Positions 43,393 to 51,644 of a DNA stretch of 64,000 bases are shown here, one piece after another. Below the pieces are notes generated by a model that was not told where the DNA came from, searched no databases, and worked only from the letters and a program-made list of their open reading frames with translations. The translations under genes were made by a program, and so were the position numbers. The DNA is from CAYSXY01 sp964435165. GTDB taxonomy: Bacteria; Pseudomonadota; Alphaproteobacteria; Rickettsiales; RI-342. Each line of letters starts with the position of its first letter. The stretch's first letter is position 1. The DNA lies in contig CAYSXY010000004.1 of the NCBI GenBank assembly GCA_964435165.1, positions 1 through 64,000 of the forward strand, written 5' to 3'.

Positions 43393-44316
43393 TTAGCTCG
43401 GCGATTGATCTGCCGCATCTTTGAACAACATATTGTGTAACGTGTTTTGCGCTAGTTCAATGATGCCGAGCTTTTGATCTGGATCAGCAATTTTTTCACG
43501 CATCTGGTCGGTCATCAGCATATCTTCCACCCGTTCTCTACCGCCTTCGCTGAATGACATGTATGTCACCGTGGCACTGAGTGCTGCCAAGGCAACATTG
43601 ACCGCGCGGCCAAACAATCCTTTTGATTCTTCACCTTCACCACCCGGGCTAAACGCCGCCCAGAGGTTTCCAAGAGTGTTGAGTGCGCCCACAGCGCCGA
43701 CACCACGGAACACCCATTTGCGGGCTTCGTGTTCTTGAGGTTCTTGTACCCTGCCTTCGTCTTCGATGGAAACTCGATAATTATCCCATGCATAAATTGC
43801 GTCTATGGCCTCATCTCTGCTTGCGACCGTTTCCCACTTAACGCTATCCAGCTCTAGCCTCGGAACACCATTAGAGTCAACCTCAATAGGGACTTCCTCC
43901 TCATCTGAGGTACGGACACGCTGTAGTTGCCCTGCCTTTATCCGGTATAAAAGGCTTTCTGGCCCCATAAATGCCTGACCTTCCTGCAATCCATAAGCAT
44001 CTAAAAAATCCCGAGATATATCTTCAACATTCAACTCTGGCGCTTCTGATATTGTAACAGTTTTCTTATTGTCACCGTTAATGGCATCTTGAACGTCAGT
44101 GATTGCAATAGGAGCATCCTCAATGTCTTCAAACTTCACCCAGCTAGGCTCTACAACCGTCAAACTATGAAATGCTGTATTATCAGTAGAATATACGTAA
44201 CTATGCTCACCATCACGGCTTGTCATAAGCACTTCGATTTCACCAGCATCATTCTTGCGGGCGATGATTTCCTGCTCTGGCAAAATATAAGCTTGATTTG
44301 TTATTGGTTCAGCCAT
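43393..44316 (-). CDS. Acidic protein with C-terminal hydrophobic segments, unknown function
   Basis: 307 residues. Residues 1-190 are acidic, without signal peptide, and look beta-rich (IEVLMTSRDGEHSYVYSTDN, LLYRIKAGQLQRVRTSDEEEVPIEV). Two hydrophobic stretches follow at about 202-222 (WVFRGVGAVGALNTLGNLWAAF) and 237-255 (GRAVNVALAALSATVTYMSF). The C-terminus is charged and helical. The 5' half is visibly richer in A and T than the neighbouring flagellar genes, which may indicate later acquisition. AAGGGAAG precedes the ATG. I do not recognise it. Confidence 0.6.
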   Translation of the reverse strand: MAEPITNQAYILPEQEIIARKNDAGEIEVLMTSRDGEHSYVYSTDNTAFHSLTVVEPSWVKFEDIEDAPIAITDVQDAINGDNKKTVTISEAPELNVEDISRDFLDAYGLQEGQAFMGPESLLYRIKAGQLQRVRTSDEEEVPIEVDSNGVPRLELDSVKWETVASRDEAIDAIYAWDNYRVSIEDEGRVQEPQEHEARKWVFRGVGAVGALNTLGNLWAAFSPGGEGEESKGLFGRAVNVALAALSATVTYMSFSEGGRERVEDMLMTDQMREKIADPDQKLGIIELAQNTLHNMLFKDAADQSPS

Positions 44317-44485
44317 GGAACTTCCCTTATTTCTAATGGTACGAATATACGTTAACCTATTTTTATGACAGAATCATGACAAAAGCGCGGATAAGGGGCA
44401 GAAAATCGTGATTTTTCATGGATTCTTCGGCTACGCAGCCACGCTTCTCGCCCAGGATGACGATATTGACGTCAGCTCTATCATT

Positions 44486-44588
44486 CCCTCCCCCGCAGGC
44501 GGGGGAGGGTCAGGGCGGGGGAATTATAGAGAAAAAGATGACCTGATTATTCTTCCCCCCTTCCCAACCTCCCCCCGCAAGCGGGGGG
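44486..44588. repeat. Pair of GC-rich hairpins
   Basis: CCCTCCCCCGC-AG-GCGGGGGAGGG (44486-44509) is a perfect 11-bp hairpin. A relative, CCCCCCGC-AA-GCGGGGGG, lies at 44571-44588. Both arms are pure C/G runs of the kind spread as short intergenic repeats in many bacteria. Confidence 0.65.
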
Positions 44589-44637
44589 GGAATGGCATGG
44601 TGTCATGCTCCCGGCCTGTCATTGTGATTACAGTCTG

Positions 44638-44667
44638 GATTCGTCGGCTAAACCGGCGAATGACAAC
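44638..44667. repeat. CCGGCGAATGAC hairpin repeat, copy 1
   Basis: GGATTCGTCGG, TTTAG-type loop sequence, then CCGGCGAATGACAA. It agrees with 56713-56742 at 28 of 30 positions. The arms pair (ATTCGYCGG with CCGGCGAAT). Confidence 0.6.
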
Positions 44668-44681
44668 AATCTTTTTCACGC

Positions 44682-44793
44682 GTCATCCTGAGCGGAGCGG
44701 CGATAGCCGTGTAGTCGAAGGATCTATTGCTTATCTGGCTTTTGCCACAAGGCGCCATGGATGTTTCGACTCGCGATGCTCGCGGGGCATGAC
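44682..44793. repeat. GTCAT-ended dispersed repeat, copy A
   Basis: It begins GTCATCCTGAGCG, contains GTCGAAGGATCTATT near its first third and GGATGTTTCGACTCGCGATG near its end, and closes with GGCATGAC, the inverted form of the start. The same blocks in the same order occur at 54108-54225, and the right end alone at 51528-51553. Confidence 0.6.
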
Positions 44794-44913
44794 GTATTGT
44801 TCTCATGCACAGTAATGACAAATTTATTGGCCTCGCGCACAAGTAAAGTTGGCACAATCATTGCATCGCTTATTTCAGCATACAGATGAGAAAAAACGAC
44901 GTAAGGATGTGTC

Positions 44914-45318
44914 ATGGATTATGGCAATCTACAAATCATGGCGATGATGAAGGCGAAGATGGCCTATCACAGCAAGCGCCAGGACGTGCTGGCACAAAAT
45001 GTCGCCAACACGGACACGCCGGGTTATCGGCCAAAAGATTTGCCGCCGCTGACCTTCGACGACATGCTGGGCAAACAAAAACGCCTGAAAATGGTGCAAA
45101 CCTCGCCGGAACATCTGGGTGGGGCACATACGCAAATCGCCGCCTTTTCGCCAGAAGTGATGCAGCAATATTATGAGAAAAAGCCGGTGAACAATGCCGT
45201 CACCGCCGAGCAGCAGATGATGATGATGAATGAAAATGCGTTGGAACTGCAAACCACCACACAACTTTATAATAAAACCGCCGGGCTGTTCCGCACCGCT
45301 ATTGGCAACCGGCAATAA
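44914..45318 (+). CDS. flgB: Flagellar proximal rod protein FlgB
   Basis: First rod subunit, built on the MS-ring. The N-terminal KMAYHSKRQDVLAQNVANTDTPGYRPKDL is the FlgB form of the rod-protein motif, and the C-terminal helix is ELQTTTQLYNKTAGLFRTAIG. 134 residues, usual length. AAGGA precedes the ATG. It starts the unit flgB-flgC-fliE-fliQ-fliR-flhB. Confidence 0.95.
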   Translation: MDYGNLQIMAMMKAKMAYHSKRQDVLAQNVANTDTPGYRPKDLPPLTFDDMLGKQKRLKMVQTSPEHLGGAHTQIAAFSPEVMQQYYEKKPVNNAVTAEQQMMMMNENALELQTTTQLYNKTAGLFRTAIGNRQ

Positions 45319-45343
45319 GAGCAATTGATAAGGGGATAGCATT

Positions 45344-45757
45344 ATGGCTTCTGATCTGGTCAACTCACTGTTCATTGCCTCCGCCGGGATGGGAGCGCAA
45401 TCGGAGCGGCTGAAAATCATCGCACAGAACATCGCCAATGCCGATAATGTGCCGCAATATCCTGAGGATCAGCCGTATCGACGCAAAGTGATTTCGTTCC
45501 GCAATGTGATGGATGAGCAACTAGGTGTGCCGACGGTTCAGGTCTATAAAATCGGCACGGATAAAGCACCTTATCGTTTGAAATATGACCCGTTTCACCC
45601 TGCGGCTAATGTGCAGGGCTATGTGCAGTTGCCCAATGTCAATACCACGGTGGAAATGGCCGATATGCGTGAGGCGCAGCGCACCTATGAAGCCAATGTG
45701 AAAACGGTGGAGATCACCAAGTCGATGATTCAGAATACGTTAAGCCTGCTGCGGTAA
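45344..45757 (+). CDS. flgC: Flagellar proximal rod protein FlgC
   Basis: 137 residues. N-terminal SLFIASAGMGAQSERLKIIAQNIANADNVPQYPEDQPYRRK, the FlgC loop YDPFHPAANVQGYVQLPNVNTTVEMADMREAQRTYEANVKT, and a C-terminal KSMIQNTLSLLR helix. Forms the rod with FlgB and FlgF. AAGGGG precedes the ATG; 25 bases follow flgB. Confidence 0.96.
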   Translation: MASDLVNSLFIASAGMGAQSERLKIIAQNIANADNVPQYPEDQPYRRKVISFRNVMDEQLGVPTVQVYKIGTDKAPYRLKYDPFHPAANVQGYVQLPNVNTTVEMADMREAQRTYEANVKTVEITKSMIQNTLSLLR

Positions 45758-45787
45758 GATAGGGTTTAGTGGGAAGGAGGCATCATC

Positions 45788-46198
45788 ATGGCCGATAACG
45801 TCTACAGCACTGCCATCCGCGCCTATGGTCAGGCAGCGCAGATGAACCGCAAAGGCGGCACACCAAACGAAGATAGCGTGACGACAGGCCAGCAGGCGCG
45901 CATCAGCACGCCGCAAGGCCCGTCATTTGAAAGCCGGCTGGAGATGAGTCAGCCGTCAGAGGCGCCGATTACTACCGGTAAACCAAGCTTTCCTGAATTG
46001 CTTGATCATGCCGTTAACCGGGCACTTGATGTGAATTATAAGGGTGAAGAAACCAGCATCAACACGCTGGCCAAGCGCGCCGAACTGCATGAAATGGTCA
46101 CCGCCGTCAGCAATGCCGAGCTAACCCTCAACACCGTGGTTGCTGTACGCGACCGGGTGATTTCAGCCTATCAGGACATTATCAAAATGCCTATTTAA
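45788..46198 (+). CDS. fliE: Flagellar hook-basal body protein FliE
   Basis: Links the export gate and MS-ring to the rod. The N-terminal 50 residues are variable and polar. The conserved part is FPELLDHAVNRALDVNYKGEETSINTLAKRAELHEMVTAVSNAELTLNTVVAVRDRVISAYQDIIKMPI. 136 residues, a little longer than many FliE proteins because of the N-terminus. GGAAGGAGG is an excellent ribosome-binding site. Confidence 0.94.
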   Translation: MADNVYSTAIRAYGQAAQMNRKGGTPNEDSVTTGQQARISTPQGPSFESRLEMSQPSEAPITTGKPSFPELLDHAVNRALDVNYKGEETSINTLAKRAELHEMVTAVSNAELTLNTVVAVRDRVISAYQDIIKMPI

Positions 46199-46235
46199 TC
46201 ATTGCCTTACGCGGCTTTTTTTATACAGTAGCCTT

Positions 46236-46502
46236 ATGAATACGTTAGAGATTATCGAGATTGGCCGCGAGGGCATTTACGTCCTTCTGAAGATGAGTCT
46301 GCCATTGATGTTGGTGGCGATGGGGGTGGGACTTGCCATCTCACTTTTTCAGGCCTTGACGCAAATTCAGGAAATGACGCTGGCCTTTGTGCCGAAAATT
46401 ATCGCCGTCTTTTTCTCCATGCTTATTCTCATGCCTTATCTGGCTGAAGAAATGACTGTGTTTCATGAAAGTATGACTAAGCGCATTGCCAATATTGAGT
46501 AA
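46236..46502 (+). CDS. fliQ: Flagellar export protein FliQ
   Basis: 88 residues with two membrane helices (LLKMSLPLMLVAMGVGLAISLFQALTQIQEMTLAFVPKIIAVFFSMLIL), the FliQ hairpin that wraps the export gate. The conserved QALTQIQEMTLAFVPKI loop is intact. The ribosome-binding site is weak. It lies between fliE and fliR as usual. Confidence 0.95.
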   Translation: MNTLEIIEIGREGIYVLLKMSLPLMLVAMGVGLAISLFQALTQIQEMTLAFVPKIIAVFFSMLILMPYLAEEMTVFHESMTKRIANIE

Positions 46503-46540
46503 ATCGATCATGCTTAGCTGCGCATAATAAGCGTCGCGTG

Positions 46541-47314
46541 ATGATTTACAGCCCTATCGAAATTTTTCTGGTTCGCGAAATTTTCGCCATCCTGCTCGTC
46601 TTCTGCCGAGTGGGGACAGCGATCATGTTGATTCCCGGCATTGGCGACACGTTTGTACCCATGCGTATTCGGTTGATTCTGGCCATAATGATCAGCTATG
46701 TGCTGGCGCAGACGATTCACGATCTGCTGCCGCCGCCCCCAGGCGATGCGCTCACCTTGTTTTTATTGCTAGGAACGGAAATTCTGTTTGGGGTGTTTAT
46801 GGGAACCATCACGCGCATCCTGATCTCCACCATGCACACGGCAGGCATGGTCATGGCATCGCAATCCAGCCTGGCGGCCGCGATGCTATTTGACCCGGCC
46901 CAGGGCGGGCAAAGCTCCACGATCGGTATTTTTCTCACCATCATGGCGATTACGATCATGTTCAGCCTTGATCTGCACTATCTGATGCTTAGTGCATTTG
47001 TTGATAGCTATGGTCTGCTGCCTGCCGGCGATGCGCCAATTACGCATGATATGGCCGTGTATATTGCTCATATTGTGATGCGCTCTTTTGTCATTGGCTT
47101 CCAATTAGGTGCACCGGTTGTAGCAATGTCGCTACTTATTTATCTCGGCTCTGGTGTGCTCTCGCGCCTGATGCCTCAAATGCAGGTGTTTTTTGTCATC
47201 ATCCCGGCACAGATTATGCTTAGTTTCTTTGTTATTATGGTCGTATTAACGGCTGTGATGCTACGCTATACTCAATATGTGGAAGAGGTGATGGGGAATT
47301 TCCTCACCCCTTAA
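46541..47314 (+). CDS. fliR: Flagellar export gate protein FliR
   Basis: 257 residues from the ATG at 46541 (a GTG directly before it is also open). Several membrane helices; family blocks ILLVFCRVGTAIMLIPGIGDTFVPMRIRLILAIMISYVLA and LGAPVVAMSLLIYLGSGVLSRLMPQMQVFFVIIPAQIMLSFFVIMVVL. It completes the FliPQR gate and is followed 21 bases later by flhB. Confidence 0.95.
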   Translation: MIYSPIEIFLVREIFAILLVFCRVGTAIMLIPGIGDTFVPMRIRLILAIMISYVLAQTIHDLLPPPPGDALTLFLLLGTEILFGVFMGTITRILISTMHTAGMVMASQSSLAAAMLFDPAQGGQSSTIGIFLTIMAITIMFSLDLHYLMLSAFVDSYGLLPAGDAPITHDMAVYIAHIVMRSFVIGFQLGAPVVAMSLLIYLGSGVLSRLMPQMQVFFVIIPAQIMLSFFVIMVVLTAVMLRYTQYVEEVMGNFLTP

Positions 47315-47335
47315 GAGAGAAAGAGGCCGCACCCG

Positions 47336-48460
47336 ATGGCTGATGGTGGCCAGGACGAATCACAAAAAACCGAAGAACCGACGCATAAACGGCTGCAGGA
47401 TGCGCTGAAACGGGGTCAGGTGGTCAACTCGCGTGAAGTGACCAGCTTTTTGATGCTGCTGGTGCTCACCGCCACGCTGGCATGGATTCTCCCTTATGCC
47501 ATGGGCCTGACCCATGAATGGTTTGGCCGCTTTATTACCACCCCGCATGATTTCACTCTTGATGTCGGCAATCTGCATCAACTAATGGCTGATATATTCT
47601 TAGATATGCTGCTGATTTTTTTGTTGATTGTCAGCGCAGGCTTTATTGCGGCGCTGGTCGGCAGTTTTATCCAGCACGGGCTGGTGATTTCCGGTGAGCC
47701 GATGAAGCCGAAAGCGGAGAAAATCTCTCCTCTTAAGGGCCTGAAGCGCATGTTTTCACTCAAATCCGTGATGGAATTTGTCAAAGGTGTCTTCAAAATC
47801 ACGATCATCGGCACCGTTGCCTATATCGCGGCTGCGCCTTATCTGGGATTTCTCAAGCAACTTCCCAATTATGATATTGCCGATTTGATGGTCTATCTCG
47901 ACCATGTGGCGCTGCGCATGATGATTGGCGTGTGCATTGTCATGGCCTTTATCGCCGGGCTGGACTACCTCTATCAGCGCTATGAATATCTCAAAAGCCT
48001 GCGCATGTCACATCAGGAAATAAAGGACGAATTCAAACAGATGGAGGGTGACCCTCAAGTCAAGGCGAAGATTCGTCAAATTCGGATGGAACGGGCACAG
48101 AACCGGATGATGGCTAATGTGCCCGAAGCGGATGTCGTCATTACCAACCCGACGCATTATGCGGTTGCCCTTGCCTATCAAACCGGTGCGATGGGTGCGC
48201 CAAAAGTGGTTGCCAAAGGGCAAGATCATATCGCTATGGTCATCCGCGAGATTGCCACCGAGCATGACATACCGATCGTCGAGAACCCACCCCTGGCCCG
48301 CGGCATTTTCAATGCCGTCGAGTTAGAGGATGAAATCCCCACCGCCTATTATCAGGCAGTGGCGGAAATTATCAGCTATGTCTATCGCCTGAAGGGCAAA
48401 TTGCCGGGCCCGGCAGGCACACCGCCGCCGGTGACGGATTTGCCAGAACTTGATGGGTAA
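47336..48460 (+). CDS. flhB: Flagellar export switch protein FlhB
   Basis: 374 residues. N-terminal DESQKTEEPTHKRLQDALKRGQVVNSREV is the classic FlhB start, and four membrane helices follow to about residue 215. The cytoplasmic domain contains the autocleavage site N271-P-T-H, then YAVALAY, and ends in a Pro/Gly-rich tail. It switches export from hook to filament substrates. An flhX paralogue of its C-terminal domain is at 42.1-42.5 kb. Confidence 0.96.
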   Translation: MADGGQDESQKTEEPTHKRLQDALKRGQVVNSREVTSFLMLLVLTATLAWILPYAMGLTHEWFGRFITTPHDFTLDVGNLHQLMADIFLDMLLIFLLIVSAGFIAALVGSFIQHGLVISGEPMKPKAEKISPLKGLKRMFSLKSVMEFVKGVFKITIIGTVAYIAAAPYLGFLKQLPNYDIADLMVYLDHVALRMMIGVCIVMAFIAGLDYLYQRYEYLKSLRMSHQEIKDEFKQMEGDPQVKAKIRQIRMERAQNRMMANVPEADVVITNPTHYAVALAYQTGAMGAPKVVAKGQDHIAMVIREIATEHDIPIVENPPLARGIFNAVELEDEIPTAYYQAVAEIISYVYRLKGKLPGPAGTPPPVTDLPELDG

Positions 48461-48640
48461 AGATGGCGCCACCTTGATGCCCGCCCGTTTTGGTAAATCT
48501 TTTTTTACATATCCCCCGTAAGAGCATAGATGGGGTGATCTGCCATCACCTCACACAGTGTGTTACTCTATGACAAACGGGGCTCATCCTGCATGGCGTT
48601 TTTCTCGACTGACTTCACCAGTATCACTCTTCGCTTGAGA

Positions 48641-48654
48641 AGGAGCATTCTCCT
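48641..48654 (+). promoter_or_regulatory. Ribosome-binding site of cckA inside a small hairpin
   Basis: AGGAG (48641-48645), CATT, then CTCCT (48650-48654) directly before the ATG. The Shine-Dalgarno sequence is thus exactly complementary to the bases that follow it, and pairing would hide it from the ribosome. Confidence 0.5.
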
Positions 48655-51264
48655 ATGATTATGCGCCGTTATCTGGACATTAGTGAAGTCGACACCAATG
48701 ATTTCAAGGTGCGACAGCATAAACCGCTGCTATCAGTCGTACTTGGTGCATATTTGCTGGCATTTGTGATTATTATCGGCACCGCATCGATCAGCAACGA
48801 GATTGGCGGCATGCCTGTCTTCACCATCGTCACGCTGGTAATGCTCGGCTTTTCTGCCTGGGTCACCTATTTCAATACGCAGCGAAGTCGCGACCTGGTG
48901 ACAGCCACGGAATTTCAAAACGCACTCTTTTCATCCATTGCCCACTTGCACAGCAGTTTTATTGTGATTGTGCGTAATACGGGCGGGATCATGTATTACA
49001 GCAGTAATTACCCGGCCATGTTCAGCGGCACACGTCGCCGTGGATTGACCACCATCGATGCAATTTTTGAGACAGACGGCATCAGTGCCGAAGATGCCGC
49101 ACGTATTCGCAGCGCACTGGCAGACGGCAAACCGGAACAGTTGATTTGTGAAGTCAAAGATGTGGATGGCAACAGCCAGCCCATTCGTCTGACCATTCAG
49201 CCTATTCCCCGCCCCTCCGGGTTTTTTGTGATTAGCGGCTCCCCATTACGGCGGCGTGTCAGTGACAATGCGCCCAGCCAGGGGCGCGACGGTCGCGGCG
49301 GCGAAAGCGGTTTTTTCCGCGATGGTCTTAATGCCGTCCCTATTGGTAGCTGCCTATTCGATAAGGACGGAGATCCTTCCTATATCCACCCGGATATCGA
49401 ACTATGGCTTGGCTATCAACGCTATGAAATTCAACGCCAGCATTTGACACTGGATGCGCTGATATCCGATGAAACCCCGGGCGATCTGAAATCAACATTC
49501 CTGACAGATAAACTGTTTGATGGTCATGTGTATTTTGCCCATAAATCCGGGCGCTCGCTGCGTGCGACAGTGACCAAGCGGGCTGTTGTTGACGAGAAAG
49601 CGGATTTCAACGGCACGATTTTAATCGTTCAACCATTCGATCAATCCTTTGCCCACCTCTCCAGCTTTAGTGCCAGTACCGGCGGTGCTTATGCTGGCAC
49701 GCCCCCCAACCAGGAATCCATCGATGATGCGTCGACAACCGGCCTCAGCCGTGTGATGCAGGAAGCTCCCATCGGTATTGTGGTCATCGACAAGGACGGA
49801 AACATTATTCAGAATAATCGCTTTTTCAACCAGATGGTAGAATCCGTCACCGCTAACCCGCGCAATCTGATGCGGTTGATTAAAAACGACTTTCATGACG
49901 ATCTCAAACGCCGGATTCAGTCATGTATGACGCAGGGTTTTTCCGAAGACGAGCCGCTTTCGGTTGAAATTGCGACCTCCGATCATATGGCCGCCTCGAT
50001 TTACGTGACCTGTCATAACCAGGCAGAGGGTCATGTCGCCGCTTATCTCATCGAAACGACCGAACAAAAGTCGTTGGAAATGAAATATGCACATTCACAG
50101 AAAATGCAGGCTGTGGGCCAGCTTGCCGGAGGCATCGCGCATGATTTCAATAATTTGCTGACCGCAATGATCGGGTTTTGCGATTTGCTGCTGATGCGTC
50201 ATCCGGCTGGCGATCAATCCTTCGCCGATATTATGCAAATCAAGCAGAATGCCAACCGCGCCGCCAACCTTGTGCGGCAGTTGCTGGCCTTCTCGCGCCG
50301 TCAGACCCTGCAACCAACGCTACTCGATATCACCGATGTGCTGGCTGAATTGTCGAATCTCATCCGTCGCCTGATTGGAGAGAATATCGAACTCAACATG
50401 GTGCATGGGCGTGATTTAGGCATGATCAAGGTGGATCAGGGTCAGCTTGAGCAGGTGATTATCAACCTGGCCGTTAATGCGCGTGATGCCATGGCTGATG
50501 GCGGTGAATTGACGATTCGCTCGGCAAATATTGTTGTCAATAATCAGCATCCTTTAGATGCTGCCCTTATTTCACCCGGTGACGATGACCCGGTCGCGGC
50601 CGGGGATTATGTGATGGTCGAAGTGATCGATAATGGCTGCGGTATCGCCCGTGAGAATGTCAGCAAGATTTTTGAGCCATTTTTCTCGACCAAGGAAGTT
50701 GGCTCCGGCACCGGCCTTGGCCTGGCGACCGTCTATGGGATTATCAAGCAAACCGGCGGATATATTCTCGTCGACAGCAAAGAAAATGAGGGGACACGCT
50801 TTGTGTTGCTCTTCACCTTGCACCAGCCAAGTGAAAGCCAGCAAAAAGAGGCCACGCAAATTCAGGGCGAACCGCCTGCCTCCAAAGACTTGACCGGACG
50901 CGGCACTATCTTACTGGTGGAAGATGAAACGCCGGTGCGTTCTTTCAGTGCCCGGGCGCTACGTAATAAAGGCTACACCGTTATTGAAGCTGACTGCGCC
51001 GAAGCTGCCCTGGAGCTTATGGAGACACAGGGCAGTGAGATTGAGGTGATTATCAGCGATGTGATTATGCCCGGTATGGACGGGCCAAGCATGGTGCAAC
51101 AAATCTGGGAGAGCCGCCCGGATATCAAGGTGATTTTTATCTCCGGCTATGCCGAAGATGCGCTGGTGAAAATGGAAAACAGCACCCGCCCCTATGACTT
51201 TTTGCCGAAGCCATTTACGCTCAAGCAACTGGCGCAGAAGGTGAAAGAGGTAGTGAGTAAATAG
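48655..51264 (+). CDS. cckA: Hybrid sensor histidine kinase CckA
   Basis: 869 residues. Two N-terminal membrane helices (about 25-45 and 52-72) are followed by two or more PAS-like regions (FSSIAHLHSSFIVIVRNTGGIMYYSS and MQEAPIGIVVIDKDGNIIQNN). The HisKA domain has H496 in GGIAHDFNNLL, and the ATPase domain has DNGCGI and GTGLGLATVYGIIKQTGGYI. A receiver domain has D802 in VIISDVIMPGMDG. This layout is that of CckA, which feeds phosphate to CtrA through ChpT and controls cell cycle and motility. Neither ctrA nor chpT is in the window. The ribosome-binding site lies in a hairpin. Confidence 0.92.
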   Translation: MIMRRYLDISEVDTNDFKVRQHKPLLSVVLGAYLLAFVIIIGTASISNEIGGMPVFTIVTLVMLGFSAWVTYFNTQRSRDLVTATEFQNALFSSIAHLHSSFIVIVRNTGGIMYYSSNYPAMFSGTRRRGLTTIDAIFETDGISAEDAARIRSALADGKPEQLICEVKDVDGNSQPIRLTIQPIPRPSGFFVISGSPLRRRVSDNAPSQGRDGRGGESGFFRDGLNAVPIGSCLFDKDGDPSYIHPDIELWLGYQRYEIQRQHLTLDALISDETPGDLKSTFLTDKLFDGHVYFAHKSGRSLRATVTKRAVVDEKADFNGTILIVQPFDQSFAHLSSFSASTGGAYAGTPPNQESIDDASTTGLSRVMQEAPIGIVVIDKDGNIIQNNRFFNQMVESVTANPRNLMRLIKNDFHDDLKRRIQSCMTQGFSEDEPLSVEIATSDHMAASIYVTCHNQAEGHVAAYLIETTEQKSLEMKYAHSQKMQAVGQLAGGIAHDFNNLLTAMIGFCDLLLMRHPAGDQSFADIMQIKQNANRAANLVRQLLAFSRRQTLQPTLLDITDVLAELSNLIRRLIGENIELNMVHGRDLGMIKVDQGQLEQVIINLAVNARDAMADGGELTIRSANIVVNNQHPLDAALISPGDDDPVAAGDYVMVEVIDNGCGIARENVSKIFEPFFSTKEVGSGTGLGLATVYGIIKQTGGYILVDSKENEGTRFVLLFTLHQPSESQQKEATQIQGEPPASKDLTGRGTILLVEDETPVRSFSARALRNKGYTVIEADCAEAALELMETQGSEIEVIISDVIMPGMDGPSMVQQIWESRPDIKVIFISGYAEDALVKMENSTRPYDFLPKPFTLKQLAQKVKEVVSK

Positions 51265-51281
51265 GGTTATATGTATACCCA

Positions 51282-51341
51282 CGTGCTCGCCTACTGACTC
51301 GCACATGGGGTGAAGCTCAAGGCTGCTCGGAGTTGTTTATG
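51282..51341 (+). repeat. GCCTCC/AGCTCARGGCTG element, tandem copy 1a
   Basis: Contains GTGCTCGCCTA, CTGACTCGCACATG (51294-51307) and AGCTCAAGGCTG (51314-51325). Both longer blocks and the six-base gap between them match the copy inside alaS exactly in length, and the blocks match in sequence. Confidence 0.65.
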
Positions 51342-51398
51342 TTCGCCTCCGATGATGCTTTGCATCCCCATGAGGCTAGCTCAGGGCTGCTGACCTCG
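51342..51398 (+). repeat. GCCTCC/AGCTCARGGCTG element, tandem copy 1b
   Basis: GCCTCC (51345-51350), an inner GATG...GCATC pair, CATGAGGC (51369-51376), AGCTCAGGGCTG (51378-51389), then CCTCGT. It directly follows copy 1a. Confidence 0.6.
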
Positions 51399-51527
51399 TA
51401 GAAATTCATTCATTATGCCATCTGAATGAATGGATACATATCTTCTACGCCGCAATAAGCGGCGACGCGCTTGCCTTACGGATTCATATCCACCAATCTA
51501 TTTATATAAGTACATGCGCCAATTCCC

Positions 51528-51553
51528 GACTCGTGATGCTCGCGGTGCATGAC
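51528..51553. repeat. GTCAT element, right end only (partial copy)
   Basis: GACTCGTGATGCTCGCGG and TGCATGAC agree with the right end of copy A (44768-44793) at 24 of 26 positions. The rest of the element is missing. Confidence 0.55.
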
Positions 51554-51644
51554 AATCCATCGCATATCTCCACTTGCGAAGCGGGTGGAAGCGTGTAGGT
51601 TGTTTATATATATTTAACGTTCTTACTAGGGGATCAGGAACACC

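Larger units (their letters stand above)
44317..44913. other. Repeat-rich gap between the unknown gene and flgB
   Basis: No credible gene: the one longer frame here (44408-44815) runs through repeats and low-complexity sequence. It contains the two GC-rich hairpins, a GGATTCG/CGAATGAC hairpin (44638-44667) and a 112-base GTCAT-ended element. The last 70 bases should contain the flgB promoter; AAGGA lies 8 bases before the flgB ATG. Confidence 0.55.
51265..51644. other. Gap before recA, filled with repeats
   Basis: No gene seen. It holds two tandem copies of the GCCTCC/AGCTCARGGCTG element, an AT-rich hairpin (CATTCATT at 51407-51414 with AATGAATG at 51425-51432, framed by GTAGAA and TTCTAC), and the right end of a GTCAT element. 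I find no direct GTTC-N7-GTTC SOS box of the alphaproteobacterial kind. A TATATATATT stretch about 35 bases before recA could be a -10 region. Confidence 0.5.

Noticed and set aside
44408..44815. Open frame of 135 codons between the 307-residue gene and flgB
   Set aside because: It is made of palindromic repeats and GC-rich hairpins; the encoded sequence has no protein character.
51265..51644. LexA/SOS operator upstream of recA
   Set aside because: No GTTC-N7-GTTC or GAAC-N7-GAAC pair could be found; isolated GTTC and GAAC words occur at wrong spacing.
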